From Tenggerimyces sp963762635 (GTDB lineage: Bacteria > Actinomycetota > Actinomycetes > Propionibacteriales > Actinopolymorphaceae), in the NCBI GenBank assembly GCA_963762635.1, contig CAVXLQ010000003.1, positions 682,001-746,000 of the forward strand: 64,000 nucleotides of DNA. Reading direction: 5' to 3'. Of the stretch, positions 52,891 to 60,995 are shown one piece after another. The position numbers were made by a program, and so were the translations under genes. Below the pieces are notes generated by a model that saw only the letters and a list, made by a program, of their open reading frames with translations, was not told the DNA's origin and searched no databases. Within the stretch, counting starts at the first letter, position 1; every line of letters starts with the position of its first letter.

Positions 52891-55800
52891 GTGGCAAAGG
52901 TCCGGGTATACGAGCTCGCGAAAGAGTTCGGAATCGAGAGCAAGGTCGTCATGGCCAAGCTCCAGGAGCTGGGGGAATTCGTACGTTCCGCGTCGTCGAC
53001 GGTCGAGCCGCCGGTGGTACGCAAACTGAAGGAACAGTTCTCGGCAGCCGGTGACGGTACCGGCAAGAAGGCCGCCAAGAAGTCGGCGCCGAAGCCGGGT
53101 CCGCGTCCCGCACCGGCAGCGCCGGTCGCCGAGGCGCCGGCCGCGAAGGCGGAGGCGGCGCCCGAGGTGGTCGTCGAGCAGCCGGTGGCGAAGAAGGCGC
53201 CCGCGAAGCCCGCGGTCGAAAGCGCCATCTTCTCCGAGCAGCCGGCCGCGTCGGCAGCTGTTTCCGAGACAACCGAGGCGCCCGCGGACAAGCCGCGTCC
53301 GGCGCCGGGACCGCGTCCCGGCCCGCGTACGCCCGCGGCGCCCGAGCCCGAGCCCGAGGTGCAGCCCGAGCAGCCTGCCGCACGGCAGGAGCCTGCCCAG
53401 GACACCCCGCGCGAGAGCGGCCCAGGTGGTGGTAGCGCGCGCCCAGGCCCGCGTCCGAGTACGGACCGGCCGAGCTCGGATCGCCCGAGCGATCGCCGCG
53501 ACGGCGGTGCCCGTCCCGGTGGTGGCCGTCAAGGTCCGTCGCCCTCACAGGTGCCCGGCCGGCCTCGTCCGGCGGCCCCGCGCAGTGGTGGCGCGCCGCG
53601 TCCTGGCAACAACCCGTTCACGTCGACGACCGGCATGCAGGGTCCGTCCAACCGTCGCCCCCCGCGCGACGGCGACGCCCCACGTCCCGACCGCGGCGAC
53701 CGTCCTGAGCGCAGCGACCGCGGTGACCGCGGTGACCGCGCGGCAGGCGGCGGTGCGGGTACTGGCGTTCCCGGCGTTCCGAGGCCCAACCCGCGCATGA
53801 TGCCGGGCAAGCCCGACGGCGCTCGTCCCAACCCGGGCATGATGCCCGGCCGTACGGGCGGCGGCGGCGGCGGCGGTCGTGGCGGCCCCGGTGGCGGTCC
53901 GGCCGGCCGTGGTGGTCCCGGTGGTGGCGGCGGTGGTCGTCCCGGCGGTCCCGGCGGCGGCCGTGGCGGTCCCGGTGGTGGCGGCGGCGGCGGTCGCGGC
54001 GGCTTCGGCGGTCCGCGTCCTGGTGGCGGCGCCGGTGCTCCGACGGGCGCACCCGCGCGTGGCGGTTTCGGTGGTGGCGGCGGTCGGCCTGGTGCTGGCG
54101 GTCGTGGTCGTGGCGGTACGGCCGGTGCCTTCGGGCGTCCGGGTGGACCCGCGCGACGTGGCCGGAAGTCGAAGCGTCAGAAGCGCCAAGAGTTCGACAA
54201 CATGCAGGCCCCGACGATCGGTGGCGTGCGCGTACCGCACGGCGACGGCCAGATCGTCCGCCTGCCCCGTGGTGCGAGCCTGACGGACTTCGCGGAGAAG
54301 ATCGGTGCCGACTCGGCGTCGCTCGTCACCGTGATGTTCCACCTCGGTGAGATGGTGACCGCGACCCAGTCGGTGAGCGAGGAGACCCTGCAGCTGCTGG
54401 GTACAGAGCTCAACTACGACATCCAGGTCGTGTCGCCGGAGGACGAGGACCGCGAGCTGCTCGAGTCCTTCTCGCTGGAGTTCGGCGAGGACGAGGGCGA
54501 CGAGGAGGACCTGCAGGCCAGGCCGCCGGTCGTGACCGTCATGGGTCACGTCGACCACGGTAAGACGAAGCTGCTGGACGCGATCCGCAACGCCGACCAG
54601 GTGGCGCGCGAGGCGGGTGGCATCACCCAGCACATCGGTGCCTACCAGGTGTCGACCGAGGTCGACGGCAACGAACGCAAGATCACGTTGCTCGACACCC
54701 CGGGTCACGAGGCGTTCACCGCCATGCGTGCCCGTGGTGCACAGGCCACGGACATCGCGGTGCTCGTGGTCGCGGCCGACGACGGTGTGATGCCGCAGAC
54801 GATCGAGGCGCTCAACCACGCGAAGGCGGCGGGCGTTCCGATCGTGGTGGCGGTCAACAAGATCGACGTCCCCGACGCCGACCCGTCCAAGGTGCGCGGT
54901 CAGCTCACCGAGTACGGCCTGGTGCCCGAGGAGTACGGCGGCGACACCATGTTCGTCGACATCTCCGCGAAGTCGAGGATCAACATCGACGGGCTGCTCG
55001 AGGCGATCGTCCTCACCGCCGACGCCGCGTTGGACCTGCGGGCCAACCCGGACCAGCCGGCACAGGGCATCGCGATCGAGGCGCATCTCGACAAGGGGCG
55101 TGGCCCGTCGGTGACCATGCTCGTCCAGCGCGGCACGCTCTCGATCGGCGACTCGATCGTGGCGGGTCCGGCGTACGGCCGGGTCCGGGCGCTGCTCGAC
55201 GAGAAGGGCAACAACCTCGACGTGGCGCTTCCGTCCACGCCGGCGTTGGTGCTCGGTCTGTCCTCGGTACCGCGCGCTGGCGACAACTTCATCGTCGTCG
55301 ACGACGACCGGATGGCGCGCCAGATCGCGGAGAAGCGCGAGGCGGCTCACCGCAACGCGCAGTTCGCCGGACGCCCGCGCAAGAAGATCAGCCTGGACGA
55401 CCTGTCCACGTGGATCGACGAGCGCCAGACGCTCAACCTGCTCATCAAGGGTGACGTGTCCGGTTCCGTCGAGGCGCTGGAGGACGCGCTCGCCAAGATC
55501 GACATCGGCGACGAGGTCGACATGCGCATCCTCGACCGCGGTGTCGGTGGAGTCACGGAGAACGACGTCAACCTGGCGGCGGTCGACAACGCGATCATCA
55601 TCGCGTTCAACGTCCGCACCCAGGGTCGTTCGGTCGAACGTCTCGCCGAGCGCGAGGGCGTGGAGATCCGGTACTACTCGGTCATCTACCAGGCCATCGA
55701 CGAGGTCGAGGCGGCTCTCAAGGGCATGCTCAAGCCGATCTACGAGGAGGCGCAGCTCGGTACCGCCGAGGTGCGGCAGGTCTTCCGTTCCAGCAAGGTC

Positions 55801-56043
55801 GGTGTCATCGCGGGCTGTCTCGTCACGAGTGGGTCGATCCGCCGCAACTCCAAGGCGCGACTCATGCGCGACGGAGCCGTGGTGGTCGAGTCGACCGACA
55901 TCTCCTCGCTCCGGCGGGAGAAGGACGACGCGACCGAGGTCCGCGAGGGCTACGAGTGCGGTCTGACCTTGAACAACTTCAGTGACATCAAGGTCGGCGA
56001 CGTGATCGAGACATTCGAGATGCGGGAGAAGCCCCGCAACTAG
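52891..56043 (+). CDS. infB: Translation initiation factor IF-2
   Basis: A 1050-residue GTPase that places initiator tRNA on the 30S subunit. The N-terminal IF2-N domain is AKVRVYELAKEFGIESKVVMAKLQELGEF. A Pro/Ala-rich, then extremely Gly/Arg-rich linker follows (about residues 60-425), a second IF2-N segment near 450-500, and the G domain with MGHVDHGKT (551-559), DTPGHEAF and NKID. Domains II to IV follow (DKGRGPSVTMLVQRGTL; SGSIRRNSKARLMRDG). Start GTG 52891 after AAAGGAGA. The GGGGGGRGG-type stretch at about 319-424 is low complexity and will vary between strains. Confidence 0.96.
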   Translation: MAKVRVYELAKEFGIESKVVMAKLQELGEFVRSASSTVEPPVVRKLKEQFSAAGDGTGKKAAKKSAPKPGPRPAPAAPVAEAPAAKAEAAPEVVVEQPVAKKAPAKPAVESAIFSEQPAASAAVSETTEAPADKPRPAPGPRPGPRTPAAPEPEPEVQPEQPAARQEPAQDTPRESGPGGGSARPGPRPSTDRPSSDRPSDRRDGGARPGGGRQGPSPSQVPGRPRPAAPRSGGAPRPGNNPFTSTTGMQGPSNRRPPRDGDAPRPDRGDRPERSDRGDRGDRAAGGGAGTGVPGVPRPNPRMMPGKPDGARPNPGMMPGRTGGGGGGGRGGPGGGPAGRGGPGGGGGGRPGGPGGGRGGPGGGGGGGRGGFGGPRPGGGAGAPTGAPARGGFGGGGGRPGAGGRGRGGTAGAFGRPGGPARRGRKSKRQKRQEFDNMQAPTIGGVRVPHGDGQIVRLPRGASLTDFAEKIGADSASLVTVMFHLGEMVTATQSVSEETLQLLGTELNYDIQVVSPEDEDRELLESFSLEFGEDEGDEEDLQARPPVVTVMGHVDHGKTKLLDAIRNADQVAREAGGITQHIGAYQVSTEVDGNERKITLLDTPGHEAFTAMRARGAQATDIAVLVVAADDGVMPQTIEALNHAKAAGVPIVVAVNKIDVPDADPSKVRGQLTEYGLVPEEYGGDTMFVDISAKSRINIDGLLEAIVLTADAALDLRANPDQPAQGIAIEAHLDKGRGPSVTMLVQRGTLSIGDSIVAGPAYGRVRALLDEKGNNLDVALPSTPALVLGLSSVPRAGDNFIVVDDDRMARQIAEKREAAHRNAQFAGRPRKKISLDDLSTWIDERQTLNLLIKGDVSGSVEALEDALAKIDIGDEVDMRILDRGVGGVTENDVNLAAVDNAIIIAFNVRTQGRSVERLAEREGVEIRYYSVIYQAIDEVEAALKGMLKPIYEEAQLGTAEVRQVFRSSKVGVIAGCLVTSGSIRRNSKARLMRDGAVVVESTDISSLRREKDDATEVREGYECGLTLNNFSDIKVGDVIETFEMREKPRN

Positions 56044-56055
56044 TTGGTGCGTCGG

Positions 56056-56089
56056 CCGCGCCCTCCTCGTTCCGGGGAGGGCGCGGTTT
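56056..56089 (+). terminator. Rho-independent-like terminator after infB
   Basis: CCGCGCCCTCC (56056-56066) pairs with GGAGGGCGCGG (56076-56086) over a 9-nt loop, followed directly by TTTC. It begins 12 bases after the infB stop. The short T-run suggests partial termination, leaving DUF503-rbfA-truB at a lower level. Confidence 0.75.
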
Positions 56090-56108
56090 CGCACGATGGT
56101 GACCAAGC

Positions 56109-56402
56109 ATGTTCACTGGGACGTTGTGTGTGGATCTGCGCCTCGGCGACGTTCACACGCTGAAGCAGAAACGGTCGGTCATTCGGCCGATCGTCGCGGA
56201 GGTCCAGAAGCGGTTCGGCGTGTCCGTTGCCGAGACCGGGCAGCTCGACCTCTACCGTCGAGCGGAGATCGGGGTCGCGGTCGTGAGCGGCGACGGCGGG
56301 CAGTGCCGGGACGTTCTCGACGCGGTCGAACGGCTGATCGCCGAACGACCGGAGATCGAGGTCCTGCAGACCCGGCGGCAGCTGTTCTCCGCTGAAGACT
56401 GA
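56109..56402 (+). CDS. DUF503-family protein
   Basis: A 97-residue protein of the DUF503 (YlxP-like) family, regularly found between infB and rbfA in Gram-positive bacteria. It reads MFTGTLCVDLRLGDVHTLKQKRSVIRPIVAEVQKRFGVSVAETGQLDLYRRAEIGVAVVSGD, then LIAERPEIEVLQTRRQLF. It is a small alpha/beta fold without known catalysis; a ribosome-assembly role is presumed only from context. Confidence 0.92.
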   Translation: MFTGTLCVDLRLGDVHTLKQKRSVIRPIVAEVQKRFGVSVAETGQLDLYRRAEIGVAVVSGDGGQCRDVLDAVERLIAERPEIEVLQTRRQLFSAED

Positions 56403-56432
56403 GGCTTTGTCCGTACCTGAAAGGGATGCAGC

Positions 56433-56873
56433 ATGAACCAGCGGGCGACCCAGCTCGCCGACCGGATCAAGGTCATCGTGGCCGAGATGCTCGAGCGCCG
56501 GGTGAAGGATCCGCGTCTGGGCTTCGTGACGGTGACCGAGGCCCGGCTGACCGGCGACCTGCGTGAGGCGACCGTGTTCTACACGGTGCTCGGCTCCCCT
56601 GAGGAGATCACCGGCTCGGCTGCCGCGCTGGAGAGCGCGAAGGGTTTGGTCCGTTCGGAGGTGGGCAAGCAGCTGGGGCTGCGGCACACGCCGAGCCTCG
56701 CGTTCATTCCCGACGCGGTTCCCGAGACCGCGCAGCACATCGAGGACCTGCTCCGCGCCGCGCGGGCGTCCGACGAGGCGGTCGCGGCGCAGGCGGCGAC
56801 GGCTGCGTACGCGGGAGAGGCCGACCCGTACAAGGCGCCTCGCGAGGACGAAGATGAGGAATCCGACTCGTAG
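56433..56873 (+). CDS. rbfA: 30S ribosome-binding factor RbfA
   Basis: A 146-residue KH-fold protein that binds the 16S rRNA 5' region during late 30S assembly. It has the conserved N-terminal RATQLADRIKVIVAEMLERRVKDPRLGFVTVTEARLTGDLREATVFYTVLG and the RHTPSLAFIPDAVPE region. It ends in an acidic tail. The start is ATG 56433 after AAAGG. The gene for the DHH-family nanoRNase that often follows in actinobacteria is absent here. Confidence 0.95.
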   Translation: MNQRATQLADRIKVIVAEMLERRVKDPRLGFVTVTEARLTGDLREATVFYTVLGSPEEITGSAAALESAKGLVRSEVGKQLGLRHTPSLAFIPDAVPETAQHIEDLLRAARASDEAVAAQAATAAYAGEADPYKAPREDEDEESDS

Positions 56874-56941
56874 CGGCCGCATTCTCGCGAGACTGGCCAG
56901 ACAGCTGAACGCACGGGGGCCGAGTTGACGTGGGAGTAGAC

Positions 56942-57829
56942 GTGACCACCACCGTCGATGGCATCGTCGTCGTGGACAAGCCCGGTGGATGGACCTCGCA
57001 TGACGTCGTGTCGCGGATCCGTCGCCTCGCCCGAACGCGACGTGTGGGGCACGCCGGCACGCTGGACCCGATGGCGACGGGCGTGCTCGTCCTGGGAGTC
57101 GAGCGTGCGACGCGGCTGCTCGGGCATCTCGCGCTGCGCGAGAAGGCATACGAGGCGACCGTGCGGCTGGGCGCCTCGACGGTGACCGACGACGCCGAGG
57201 GCGCCGTGCTCGGCGGCGCCTCGCCCGCTGGCCTGTCGCGTGCCGACGTCGAGGCGGGGATCGCCCGGCTGACGGGGGCGATCTCGCAGGTGCCTTCCTC
57301 CGTGTCCGCGGTGAAGGTGGCGGGCGAGCGCGCGTACAGGCGGGTCCGGTCGGGCGAGGAGGTCACGCTCGAGGCGCGGCCCGTCGAGGTGGCTCTCTTC
57401 GAGCTGGTGTCGATGGCTCCTTCGGGGGAGTTCCTCGACGTGGACGTCCGGGTGGAGTGCTCGAGTGGGACGTACATCCGAGCCCTGGCCCGCGACCTCG
57501 GCGCGTCGCTCGGCGTCGGCGGGCACCTGACCGCGCTGCGCCGCACGCGGGTGGGTGCGTACACGCTGTCCGACGCATCGACCATGGAGCAGCTGGACTC
57601 TTCGTTCTCCGTGCTGCCGATCGCGACCGTGGCGGCGCAGACGTTCCCTCGGTACGACGTGGACGAGGCGATGGCCCGGCTGGTCGGGTACGGCCAGAAG
57701 CTCCCCGACCTCGACCTGGGCGCCTCAGGCCCCGTGGCGATGTTCGCGCCGGACGGCCGCTTCCTCGCGCTGTACGAACTCGCCGGTGACCCACCCATCG
57801 CCCGCCCCATAGCCGTCTTCGCCACCTAG
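56942..57829 (+). CDS. truB: tRNA pseudouridine(55) synthase TruB
   Basis: A 295-residue enzyme that isomerises U55 in the tRNA T-loop. It has VVDKPGGWTSHDVVSRIRRLARTRRVGHAGTLDPMATGVLVLGVERATRLL, with the catalytic Asp in GTLDPMATG. The family tail ECSSGTYIRALARDLGASLGVGGHLTALRRTRVG and a PUA-like end follow. The start is placed at GTG 56942, five bases after GGGAG; an upstream GTG at 56930 is possible. It follows rbfA by 68 bp. Confidence 0.94.
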   Translation: MTTTVDGIVVVDKPGGWTSHDVVSRIRRLARTRRVGHAGTLDPMATGVLVLGVERATRLLGHLALREKAYEATVRLGASTVTDDAEGAVLGGASPAGLSRADVEAGIARLTGAISQVPSSVSAVKVAGERAYRRVRSGEEVTLEARPVEVALFELVSMAPSGEFLDVDVRVECSSGTYIRALARDLGASLGVGGHLTALRRTRVGAYTLSDASTMEQLDSSFSVLPIATVAAQTFPRYDVDEAMARLVGYGQKLPDLDLGASGPVAMFAPDGRFLALYELAGDPPIARPIAVFAT

Positions 57830-57856
57830 AGCACCGCGATCCTGCAGGATGGGCGG

Positions 57857-58963
57857 GTGAACGGGGAGACGGACGAGCGCCAGGCGGTGGTCGAGGAGAC
57901 CGAACGCTGGTTCCTCGACCGTGGCTTGCCGCATTTCATCCACCACTACCGCGCTCGCGAGGACATCCTCACACGCGCGGCGCCGGTGCTCGGGTTCGTC
58001 TGGCTGGTCAGCCTGGTGTTCGCGTTCGGCGACCGGTTCGAGGGCTGGGCCCAGGCCGGCGTGATCGGCGCGACGTCGGTCGGGCTCGCCGCGATCTGGG
58101 TGCTGATCAACGTGGCGCGCAAGCGCAGGCCGTTCGCCTATCCCACCCGCGTCACCGTGCTCGAGCTCGTGATCGGCCTCGCCATCCCGCCGGCCGTCTC
58201 GCTGGTCGGCGGCCACACGATCAGGACGGCGCTGATCCTGCTCGGTTCCGAGCTGGTCCTGCTCGGCCTGGTGTACGCGGGCGCCAGCTACGGCATCGTT
58301 CCCATCATCGCCTGGGTCGGCGGCCAGGTGACGAGACAGCTCGGCGACGTCACGCGCGTCCTCACCCGTGCGTTGCCGATGCTGCTGCTGTTCACCACGT
58401 TCCTGTTCGTCAACACCGAGGTCTGGCAGGTCGCGCACTTCCTGAGGAAGGGCACGCTGATCGGCGTCCTCGCGCTGTTCGCCGTCGTCACAGTGGTGTT
58501 CGTCGTCGTGTGGCTCAGCGAGGAGCTCGACCACATCGGCAAGGAACTCGACCACGACGCGATGGTCGACCTCTGCAAGAACACGCCGGTTCGCGGGCAC
58601 CTCACCGAGGGCGCGGCGGTCATCGAGCCGCTCAGCAAGCGGCAGCGCCTCAACATGGTGCTGGTCCTGGTCGTCAGCCAGCTGATCCAGTCCGTCCTGG
58701 TCGCGGCGGCCGTGTTCGGGTTCTTCGTGGTCTTCGGCCTGCTCGCGATCGGCCAGCCGGTACGCGAGGCCTGGCTCGGCGAGGACGACCCGGCCGCGTT
58801 GTTCAAGGTCGCGGGGCTGCTGGCGACGTTCTCCGCCCTGTACTTCGCGGTGTACGCGGTCACCGACAGCACGTACCGCGACCAGTTCTACTCCCCGATC
58901 CGGCGCCAGCTGGACAAGGCGCTCGCGGTGCGCGCCGCGTACCTCTCGCTGGGCCCGCAGTAG
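57857..58963 (+). CDS. Integral membrane protein of unknown function
   Basis: A 368-residue protein with about eight hydrophobic segments and a 35-residue cytoplasmic N terminus (VVEETERWFLDRGLPHFIHHYRAREDILTRAAP). Two pairs of helices lie before a central charged stretch (SEELDHIGKELDHDAMVDLCKNTPVRGHLTEGAAVIEPLSKRQRLN), with more helices after it and a final YFAVYAVTDSTYRDQFYSPIRRQLDKALAVR segment. I do not recognise a named family or catalytic motif. Start GTG 57857. It sits between truB and ribF on the same strand. Confidence 0.75.
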   Translation: MNGETDERQAVVEETERWFLDRGLPHFIHHYRAREDILTRAAPVLGFVWLVSLVFAFGDRFEGWAQAGVIGATSVGLAAIWVLINVARKRRPFAYPTRVTVLELVIGLAIPPAVSLVGGHTIRTALILLGSELVLLGLVYAGASYGIVPIIAWVGGQVTRQLGDVTRVLTRALPMLLLFTTFLFVNTEVWQVAHFLRKGTLIGVLALFAVVTVVFVVVWLSEELDHIGKELDHDAMVDLCKNTPVRGHLTEGAAVIEPLSKRQRLNMVLVLVVSQLIQSVLVAAAVFGFFVVFGLLAIGQPVREAWLGEDDPAALFKVAGLLATFSALYFAVYAVTDSTYRDQFYSPIRRQLDKALAVRAAYLSLGPQ

Positions 58964-59018
58964 CCGTCGCATGGCACCCTTGAGCCGGAGCATTAGACGT
59001 ACAGGAGGAACGAGAGCG

Positions 59019-59948
59019 ATGCAGCGCTGGCGAGACGTGACCGAGGTCCCAGGCGATCTCGGACCGTCGGTGGTCACGATCGGTGTGTTCGACGGCGTAC
59101 ACCGCGGCCACCAGCGCGTGATCGGGGAGGTGCTGTCGCGGGCTCGGGCCGCCGGCGCGAAGAGCGTGGTGGTGACGCTCGACCCGAACCCGCTCTCGGT
59201 CGTCCGTCCCGATGCGACGCCGCGCAAGGTCGCGAGCCTGGAGCGGCGGCTGGAGCTCTTCGCGGAGCTCGGCGTCGACGGCGTGCTCGTCCTGCCGTTC
59301 ACCAAGGAGCGCTCGCAGCAGCCGGCGGAGGAGTTCGTCCGCGAGCTCGTCGGGCTGCTGCGTCCGGTCGCGATCGTCGTCGGCGACGACTTCCGCTTCG
59401 GCTTCAAGGCGGCGGGCGACGTCGCGCTGCTGACCCGGCTCGGCGTTGAGCTCGGCTTCGAGGTTACGGGGATCACGCGGGGCGCGGGCGACGCGTCGTG
59501 GTCGTCGACCGCCGTACGCGAACGGTTGGCCGCCGGTGACGTGGCCGGCGCCGCCGAGGTGTTGGGCCACCCGTTCCGCCTCGACGGTGTGGTCGTGCGC
59601 GGCGAACAACGCGGCCGCGAGCTGGGCTTCCCGACCGCCAACGTGCCCGCCGACGCCGCCCTGGCGCTGCCTGCCGACGGCGTCTACGCCGGCTGGCTCA
59701 TCCGCCGCGACGGCGACGCGACGCCTTTGCCGGCGGCGATCTCGGTGGGAACGAAGCCGCAGTTCGGCGAGCACGAGCTGGTCATCGAGGCGTACGTGCT
59801 GGACCGCACCGACCTCGAGCTGTACGACGTGCCGGTGTCGATCGAGTTCACCGAACAGATCCGCGGCCAGGAGGTCTTCGGCTCGATCGACGAGCTGATC
59901 GAGACCATGAACCGCGACGTCGACAAGGCCCGCGACGTTCTCAGCTAG
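59019..59948 (+). CDS. ribF: Bifunctional riboflavin kinase/FAD synthetase
   Basis: A 309-residue enzyme making FMN and FAD from riboflavin. The N-terminal adenylyltransferase half has TIGVFDGVHRGHQRVI (HxGH-type motif), VGDDFRFGFKAAGD and WSSTAVRERLAAGDV. The C-terminal kinase half has GEQRGRELGFPTANV and AISVGTKPQFGEHELVIEAYVLD. The start ATG 59019 follows AGGAGG ten bases upstream. It closes the translation cluster; rpsO, which commonly follows, is not next. Confidence 0.95.
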   Translation: MQRWRDVTEVPGDLGPSVVTIGVFDGVHRGHQRVIGEVLSRARAAGAKSVVVTLDPNPLSVVRPDATPRKVASLERRLELFAELGVDGVLVLPFTKERSQQPAEEFVRELVGLLRPVAIVVGDDFRFGFKAAGDVALLTRLGVELGFEVTGITRGAGDASWSSTAVRERLAAGDVAGAAEVLGHPFRLDGVVVRGEQRGRELGFPTANVPADAALALPADGVYAGWLIRRDGDATPLPAAISVGTKPQFGEHELVIEAYVLDRTDLELYDVPVSIEFTEQIRGQEVFGSIDELIETMNRDVDKARDVLS

Positions 59949-60013
59949 GAGGAAGTCCACCGCGCGCGGACTGGCACTGCTCGCGCCGCGACGAGTCTCG
60001 TCTGGTTGCACTC

Positions 60014-60032
60014 CATAACGCGTCGCGTTATG
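60014..60032. promoter_or_regulatory. Operator palindrome of the higBA-type operon
   Basis: CATAACGCG-T-CGCGTTATG is a perfect 19-bp dyad whose right end lies 8 bp before the toxin start. Palindromes of the form ATAACGCGTTAT are typical HigA-class antitoxin operators, so autoregulation by the XRE antitoxin is expected. Confidence 0.75.
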
Positions 60033-60040
60033 CTTTCTTG

Positions 60041-60322
60041 GTGTTGCGATCGTTCGCTGACAAGGATACGGAGCGCGTCTGGCGCCGCGAACGATGCCGA
60101 CGTTTCGATCCGCCAAGTCAACGCGCAGCGCTCCGAAAGCTGACGATGCTCCATGCCGCCGCGACCATCAACGATCTCCGCGTGCCTCCAGGAAACCGTC
60201 TGGAGAAGCTGCACGGCGACCGTGCCGGACAGCACCCGATCAGGGTGAACGATCAGTGGCGCGTCTGCTTCTCCTGGACGGACGCAGGTCCTGAGGATGT
60301 GGAGATCGTCGACTACCACTGA
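60041..60322 (+). CDS. higB: HigB/RelE-type toxin
   Basis: A 93-residue type II toxin, a ribosome-dependent mRNA interferase in its family. It has the consensus pattern RSFADKDTERVWRRERCRRFDP...RKLTMLHAAATINDLRVPPGNRLEKLHGDRAGQHPIRVNDQWRVCFSWTDAGPEDVEIVDYH, with the HigB residues of the DLRVPPGNRLE and INDQWR-like segments. The start is GTG 60041, with an in-frame TTG at 60038. As usual for HigBA, the toxin gene comes first. A small ORF and then the antitoxin follow. Confidence 0.9.
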   Translation: MLRSFADKDTERVWRRERCRRFDPPSQRAALRKLTMLHAAATINDLRVPPGNRLEKLHGDRAGQHPIRVNDQWRVCFSWTDAGPEDVEIVDYH

Positions 60323-60371
60323 GGAGACCGAGCAAGAAGGAAGACGTCTGACCGACTATGAGGAGCCCGCT

Positions 60372-60554
60372 ATGACCCGTCGCACCGACCGAACAACTGG
60401 CAAGAGTGTCGCGAGCGATCGCTCGACAGGCCCGCGGCGTGTCACGGCCAAGACGAACCGCATCGCGACAGGGATCCCGATCCGTATCGCGGAGCGACCA
60501 CCGGAGCGGTCCGCCCCTCGTCGGTCAAGCGTGGCAAGGGCAAGGAGGGGGTGA
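60372..60554 (+). CDS. Small basic ORF between toxin and antitoxin
   Basis: A 60-residue, strongly basic reading frame (MTRRTDRTTGKSVASDRSTG, later RIATGIPIRIAERPPERSAP). ATG 60372 has GAGGAG six bases upstream, and its TGA overlaps the antitoxin GTG as GTGA. These two features argue that it is translated and coupled to the antitoxin. In most HigBA loci toxin and antitoxin are adjacent, so this is an extra gene or a long leader. No family is recognised. Confidence 0.5.
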   Translation: MTRRTDRTTGKSVASDRSTGPRRVTAKTNRIATGIPIRIAERPPERSAPRRSSVARARRG

Positions 60555-60862
60555 AGGTGACGGACAGCACCTACGCTCACCCAGTCCACCCGGGCGAGAT
60601 CCTTCTCGAGGAGTTCCTCAAGCCCTTCGGGCTCAGTCAGTACCGGCTCGCGGCCATCATCAACGTGCCGCCGCGGCGGATCAACGAGATCGTCCACGGT
60701 ACCCGCGCGATCTCGGCGAACACGGCTTTGCGGCTCGCTCGCGCGTTTGGCACCTCCGAGGAGTTCTGGACGAACCTGCAAGCGCACTACGACCTCGAGG
60801 TCGAGCGAGACCGGATCGCCGATCAGCTCGCGGCCATCGAGCCGGTGGCCGACGCCTCCTAG
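60551..60862 (+). CDS. higA: HigA-type XRE antitoxin
   Basis: A 103-residue antitoxin and autorepressor. It reads HPVHPGEILLEEFLKPFGLSQYRLAAIINVPPRRINEIVHGTRAISANTALRLARAFGTSEEFWTNLQAHYDLE, the VapI/HigA helix-turn-helix pattern. The start is GTG 60551, preceded by AAGGAGGGG and overlapping the small ORF's stop. It would bind the palindrome at 60014-60032 and neutralise HigB. Confidence 0.92.
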   Translation: MKVTDSTYAHPVHPGEILLEEFLKPFGLSQYRLAAIINVPPRRINEIVHGTRAISANTALRLARAFGTSEEFWTNLQAHYDLEVERDRIADQLAAIEPVADAS

Positions 60863-60995
60863 CTACTCGGCTTCCCTGAAAGCGCGCGCCGGATCCGGTC
60901 AGGGCTGTTTTCCACCTCGTACCCCAGGGCTCACGTAGCGTCCATCGCGAATCGCCAAGCTGGTCGAGACGTCTGGCCCAGAGGGGGAGTGTGCG

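Noticed and set aside
53845..54160. GC-rich repeat block as a mobile or satellite element
   Set aside because: It is in frame within infB and encodes the Gly/Arg-rich linker normally found in actinobacterial IF-2.
59949..60040. FMN riboswitch linked to ribF
   Set aside because: The gap upstream of ribF is only about 55 bp and has no recognisable RFN element. The structured sequence downstream is the toxin-antitoxin operator.
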